From positions 1 to 64,000 of the forward strand of contig JARRNT010000007.1 in NCBI GenBank assembly GCA_037384645.1: a DNA stretch of 64,000 nt, given 5' to 3'. Position numbers and translations under genes: made by a program. This document shows positions 61,230 to 64,000 of this stretch, piece by piece. The notes beneath the pieces are model-generated. The model made no database searches and had not been told where the DNA came from. It was given only the letters and a program-made list of their open reading frames with translations. The stretch is from RI-92 sp037384645 (GTDB lineage: Bacteria; Pseudomonadota; Gammaproteobacteria; UBA6429; Thiohalophilaceae). Numbering within the stretch: position 1 is the first letter of the stretch; every line of letters starts with the position of its first letter.

Positions 61230-62465
61230 TCAGTGTCCCAGATCCGACCACTTTTTGCGGCTTCTGACCGATCCCGTGGCGGCCAGCTGCTCCAGGAATT
61301 CATCAAAGCTCGGCGTCCGGGCCTGTGTGTGCAGCTCGGCGACGCGCTTGAGGATATCTTTATACAGCTTCATGACCCGGACCTGGCCCAGTTGGTGGAT
61401 AGCAGCCTGGGCCTCGTCAGTCATGGCGAGACGATAAAACAGGTACATGACCTTCTGGGTGTTGTCGCACAGGTTACCGTAGCGGTCGTATTGCGGGGTA
61501 AACTTGGCGGCAATGACCCGCAACAGCGTGGCCAGGGCGCTGGCAGACAGACCCAGTGGCCGGGCCTGATCGCCCTGCAGCACCAGCACGCTGAAATCCA
61601 GCAAGGGCAGGATTTTTTCCTTGGAAAACCCGCAATATTCCGCCAGGGGCTGGGTGTAGTGTTCGGGTTGCAGTAAAAACGCACTGCTTAGCCATAACAT
61701 GTAGCGCGCGGGATCGGCGCGGTTCCAGGTGTCCAGGGCGGCGGTGCAAATTTGCAGTAACTCGCTGCGATCACACACGCGTATCGCCGCCTGCAGCAGA
61801 TCTCGCAATACGGCCTTGCGGCAGTGGTGTAGTTGCGCAAGTACCGGCAGTACCACCTCGCGGCTGATCGCATCGAATTGCTGCTGGTGGATAATCTGGT
61901 AAAGCCCGGGCAGGTGATCACAGTCACGTGCGATAAGCTGGGACCAGAACGCGGTCAAGGCTATGGCGACCTGGGACTGGCGGGTCTGCAGGATCTGATC
62001 GAACCATTTGTTGCGTAGCTCGGTCTTGGTCGCGTAGTGCAGGCAGAGGGCGCTGCGAATGGTGCTGTCGGGCAGTGCACTGATGACAAAGCGCGGCTGG
62101 TCGGAAAAGAGATCCAGTGCCGCCAGCAGGATGTAGCCGATAGCATGCGCCTGTTCGTCCATCATAGCGTCGGCGATTTCAGCCTCTGTCGGAAACTGGC
62201 CATGATCCAGTACCGCCTCAAAACCCTGTTCGATCGCTTTGGCCAGCTCGGGGTTGGCCAGGATCACGATACGTTCCCGGGGCGGGATGTTGTTGTCGAT
62301 ATCGAGGTACATACCAAGATACGCCTTGGCAAAGCGTTCCAGCGATTCGATATCCTCACCGCGACGGATTGCCTCGATCTTGGGCAACAGTGTGCGGTCG
62401 TTTTCCAGACGAGTCACTTCGTGATCCCGGAAATCGGCAGCATACTTTGTCTCGAGGCTGGACAT
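61230..62465 (-). CDS. Large hypothetical protein
   Basis: 411 residues from ATG 62465 (start chosen because it leaves room for the divergent gene; an upstream open frame reaches 62624). No domain recognised; mostly helical, with many His/Cys/Trp. Segments such as AKAYLGMYLDIDNNIPPRERIVIL, DAMMDEQAHAIGYILLAALDLFSDQPRFV and LSSAFLLQPEHYTQPLAEYCGFSKEKILPLLDFSVLVLQG are likely family features. Soluble and single; lies next to the ligase/peptidase region. Confidence 0.6.
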   Translation of the reverse strand: MSSLETKYAADFRDHEVTRLENDRTLLPKIEAIRRGEDIESLERFAKAYLGMYLDIDNNIPPRERIVILANPELAKAIEQGFEAVLDHGQFPTEAEIADAMMDEQAHAIGYILLAALDLFSDQPRFVISALPDSTIRSALCLHYATKTELRNKWFDQILQTRQSQVAIALTAFWSQLIARDCDHLPGLYQIIHQQQFDAISREVVLPVLAQLHHCRKAVLRDLLQAAIRVCDRSELLQICTAALDTWNRADPARYMLWLSSAFLLQPEHYTQPLAEYCGFSKEKILPLLDFSVLVLQGDQARPLGLSASALATLLRVIAAKFTPQYDRYGNLCDNTQKVMYLFYRLAMTDEAQAAIHQLGQVRVMKLYKDILKRVAELHTQARTPSFDEFLEQLAATGSVRSRKKWSDLGH

Positions 62466-62555
62466 TTGACTTAGCAATGAAAGGGTTATGTGGATGATTG
62501 GCTGTGGTTTGCAGTCTACCATATACTCAGACGGGGACTCCAAGTACGGGCGGTC

Positions 62556-63728
62556 ATGCAAACTTTCACCTGTAGTTGCGGCAACCGATTGTTTTTTGAA
62601 AACAGTCGTTGTATGCGTTGTCAATCGGAAACCGGGTTTTTACCCGATCGGTTGCTATTGGTTCCAATCCGGTCGCAAGACGGGAAGTACTGGAGCTGTG
62701 AACTGGTGCCGCAACAGCGCTATCGCAAATGCAGCAATTTCAATGCGCAGCATATCTGCAACTGGATGATCGCCGAAGACGATGACAACCAGTTTTGTGT
62801 TTCCTGTCGGCTCAACAAAATTATTCCAGACCTGGGCCAGCCGGACAATTACCGGCGCTGGCAGCGGATGGAGCGGGCCAAGCGGCGGACTCTGTACAAT
62901 TTATTCAGGATTGGTTTGCGTATCGTCGATCGCAAGGCCGACCCGGATAATGGTCTTGAATTTCGCTTCATGGAAGATGTCAGGGAATATGACCCTTACA
63001 CTCATGAACTGGTGCGCTATCAACAAATCATGACCGGCCATGATGCCGGCACCATTACCATCAATATCCAGGAGGCTGATCACAGCCACCGCGAGGCCGT
63101 ACGCGAAAACATGAACGAACTTTACCGTACGCCGGTGGGACATGTCCGTCATGAGATCGGCCATTATTTCTGGGACAAGTTAATTAGCTCCTCATCCCAG
63201 CTTGCGCGTTTTCGTGAACTTTTCGGCGATGAGCGTGAGGATTACCAGGGGTGCCTGCAGCACTATTATCAAAACGGGCCGATTATCGACTGGCAGGAAG
63301 ATTTTATCAGCGCCTATGCCAGTGCCCACGCCTGGGAGGACTGGGCGGAAACCTGGGCGCACTACCTGCACATTTCTGACACCATGGAAACGGCTAATGA
63401 TTTTGGCCTCAGCATTGAAGGGCGCGCCTTGCTGGCACCTTTAAACATCGGTAACGGCAACAATGTCACTACTCCGCCTAAATATCTGTCTGAGTCGGGG
63501 TTTGATGAAATGCTGACGGACTGGATGCATCTGACGATTTTGATGAACGCGCTCAATCGCAGCATGGGCATGCGTGATGCCTATCCTTTCGCGGTGTCAG
63601 CACGCGTCGGTGACAAATTGCGATTTGTGCATGAGGTTATTGCCGCGGAAGTGGCGCGCCTGGCAGCGCCTGGCATTAACACATCGGCTGGCGGCGCAGG
63701 TCCAGTGTATAGGGGTAAGCCGGGTTAG
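62556..63728 (+). CDS. Zinc-ribbon metallopeptidase of the Peptidase_Mx type
   Basis: 390 residues from ATG 62556. N-terminal zinc ribbons: C6, C8, C19, C22 and then C48, C59, C68, C81, C84. Metallopeptidase core HEIGH at 199-203 and SAHAWEDWAETWA at 257-268 with Glu261 and Asp262 close to a third ligand. The family (PF15887 type) usually lies with transglutaminase/DUF2126 and circularly permuted ATP-grasp genes; here a DUF2126 gene end follows. It converges with and overlaps it by 53 bases. Confidence 0.85.
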   Translation: MQTFTCSCGNRLFFENSRCMRCQSETGFLPDRLLLVPIRSQDGKYWSCELVPQQRYRKCSNFNAQHICNWMIAEDDDNQFCVSCRLNKIIPDLGQPDNYRRWQRMERAKRRTLYNLFRIGLRIVDRKADPDNGLEFRFMEDVREYDPYTHELVRYQQIMTGHDAGTITINIQEADHSHREAVRENMNELYRTPVGHVRHEIGHYFWDKLISSSSQLARFRELFGDEREDYQGCLQHYYQNGPIIDWQEDFISAYASAHAWEDWAETWAHYLHISDTMETANDFGLSIEGRALLAPLNIGNGNNVTTPPKYLSESGFDEMLTDWMHLTILMNALNRSMGMRDAYPFAVSARVGDKLRFVHEVIAAEVARLAAPGINTSAGGAGPVYRGKPG

Positions 63729-64000
63729 GTTCCTCTGCCGGAGGCCGCAGCTGCCCCGGGCTATGGCCGTTTTGCCAGAAACGCGCCACGCGCCTGGCCT
63801 CGGCTTCAAAGGCGTTGACCGGGAAGGTCTCGTAATTTCGCCCGCCGGGATGAGCCACGTGATAACTGCAACCGCCAATCGAGCAGTTGTTCCAGGTATC
63901 GACAATATCAAACACCAGTGGTGAATGGATGCCGATGGTCGGGTGCAGGGCAGAGGTGGGTTGCCAGGCACGATAACGCACGCCGGCCACGTACTCGGCC
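63676..64000 (-). CDS. DUF2126 transglutaminase-like protein, C-terminal part (5' end beyond window)
   Basis: The frame is open from the window edge to a stop at 63676. It encodes the tail of a DUF2126 protein: VRYRAWQPTSALHPTIGIHSPLVFDIVDTWNNCSIGGCSYHVAHPGGRNYETFPVNAFEAEARRVARFWQNGHSPG, very typical of the large transglutaminase-domain proteins that go with ATP-grasp amidoligase-like operons. Nothing can be said about the N-terminal part. Confidence 0.88.
   Translation of the reverse strand, partial: AEYVAGVRYRAWQPTSALHPTIGIHSPLVFDIVDTWNNCSIGGCSYHVAHPGGRNYETFPVNAFEAEARRVARFWQNGHSPGQLRPPAEEPNPAYPYTLDLRRQPMC

Noticed and set aside
1..64000. tRNA, rRNA, CRISPR array, prophage or intact insertion sequence
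   Set aside because: I looked for clover-leaf ends, repeats with regular spacers and transposase-like genes and saw none. A dedicated search could still find short RNA genes.

Overview
The window reads as a chromosomal segment of a gammaproteobacterium with moderately high GC content. The protein families (SpeA/SpeE, TtcA, TusE, YrfG, CysQ, MlaFED with a PqiC-type lipoprotein, DUF4124, bactofilin, RpfC-like hybrid kinase) fit an environmental, possibly sulfur- or metal-influenced member of that class. I cannot name the genus. I saw no rRNA, tRNA, CRISPR array, phage or intact insertion sequence.

Layout. 1-2.2 kb: end of a CDGSH iron-sulfur gene, then fetA-fetB (metal-export ABC pair) and a DUF4124 protein. 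2.2-5.3 kb: divergent polyamine genes, speE (frameshifted near its N-terminus) and speA, with a cupin. 5.6-9.1 kb: a GC-rich copper operon (MerR-type regulator with a 19-bp-spacer promoter and dyad operator, two-HMA CopA, CopZ, glutaredoxin-like protein). 9.2-18 kb: housekeeping genes (zinc metallopeptidase, SPOR protein, ArgS, PriA, a PPOX protein, a fructosamine kinase homologue, two small proteins, TtcA), with a pair of perfect DnaA boxes upstream of priA. 18-24.4 kb: a disrupted nfeD, metH, a tyrosine-rich repeat lipoprotein and tusE behind a promoter containing an IscR type-1-like site, closed by a strong terminator. 24.4-30.5 kb: a membrane Ser/Thr kinase, a 2OG oxygenase, a DedA-PAP2-LssY fusion and small genes.

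30.5-39.7 kb on the minus strand is a tripartite RND efflux operon led by an OmpR-family regulator with a PmrA-type box upstream. It continues through outer-membrane factor, adaptor and pump to a PepSY protein, a phospholipid-type methyltransferase and finally the QseC-like kinase, so regulator and kinase bracket the pump. 40-43.4 kb holds a bactofilin facing an overlapping ATP-grasp ligase/HExGH metallopeptidase pair, then a rhodanese. 43.4-52.1 kb holds cysQ, yrfG, a hybrid kinase, dtd, a proline iminopeptidase, an orphan response regulator and a patatin.

52.2-56.9 kb is the most intriguing block. A damaged HDOD/SpoIIE-phosphatase gene, an RsbW-like kinase and a STAS protein run without a break into MlaE, MlaF, MlaD and a PqiC-type lipoprotein. 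This suggests that a partner-switching module controls a lipid transporter through its STAS subunit. The window ends with a hydrolase, small envelope proteins, an HDOD protein, DAHP synthase, a large unrecognised protein, a zinc-ribbon metallopeptidase and the end of a DUF2126/transglutaminase gene. That peptidase shares HExGH plus EDWAET motifs with the one beside the ATP-grasp ligase 20 kb away.

Three genes (speE, nfeD and the HDOD/SpoIIE gene) carry frameshifts, an internal stop or a deletion. These may be real decay or sequencing/assembly error; read mapping would decide.
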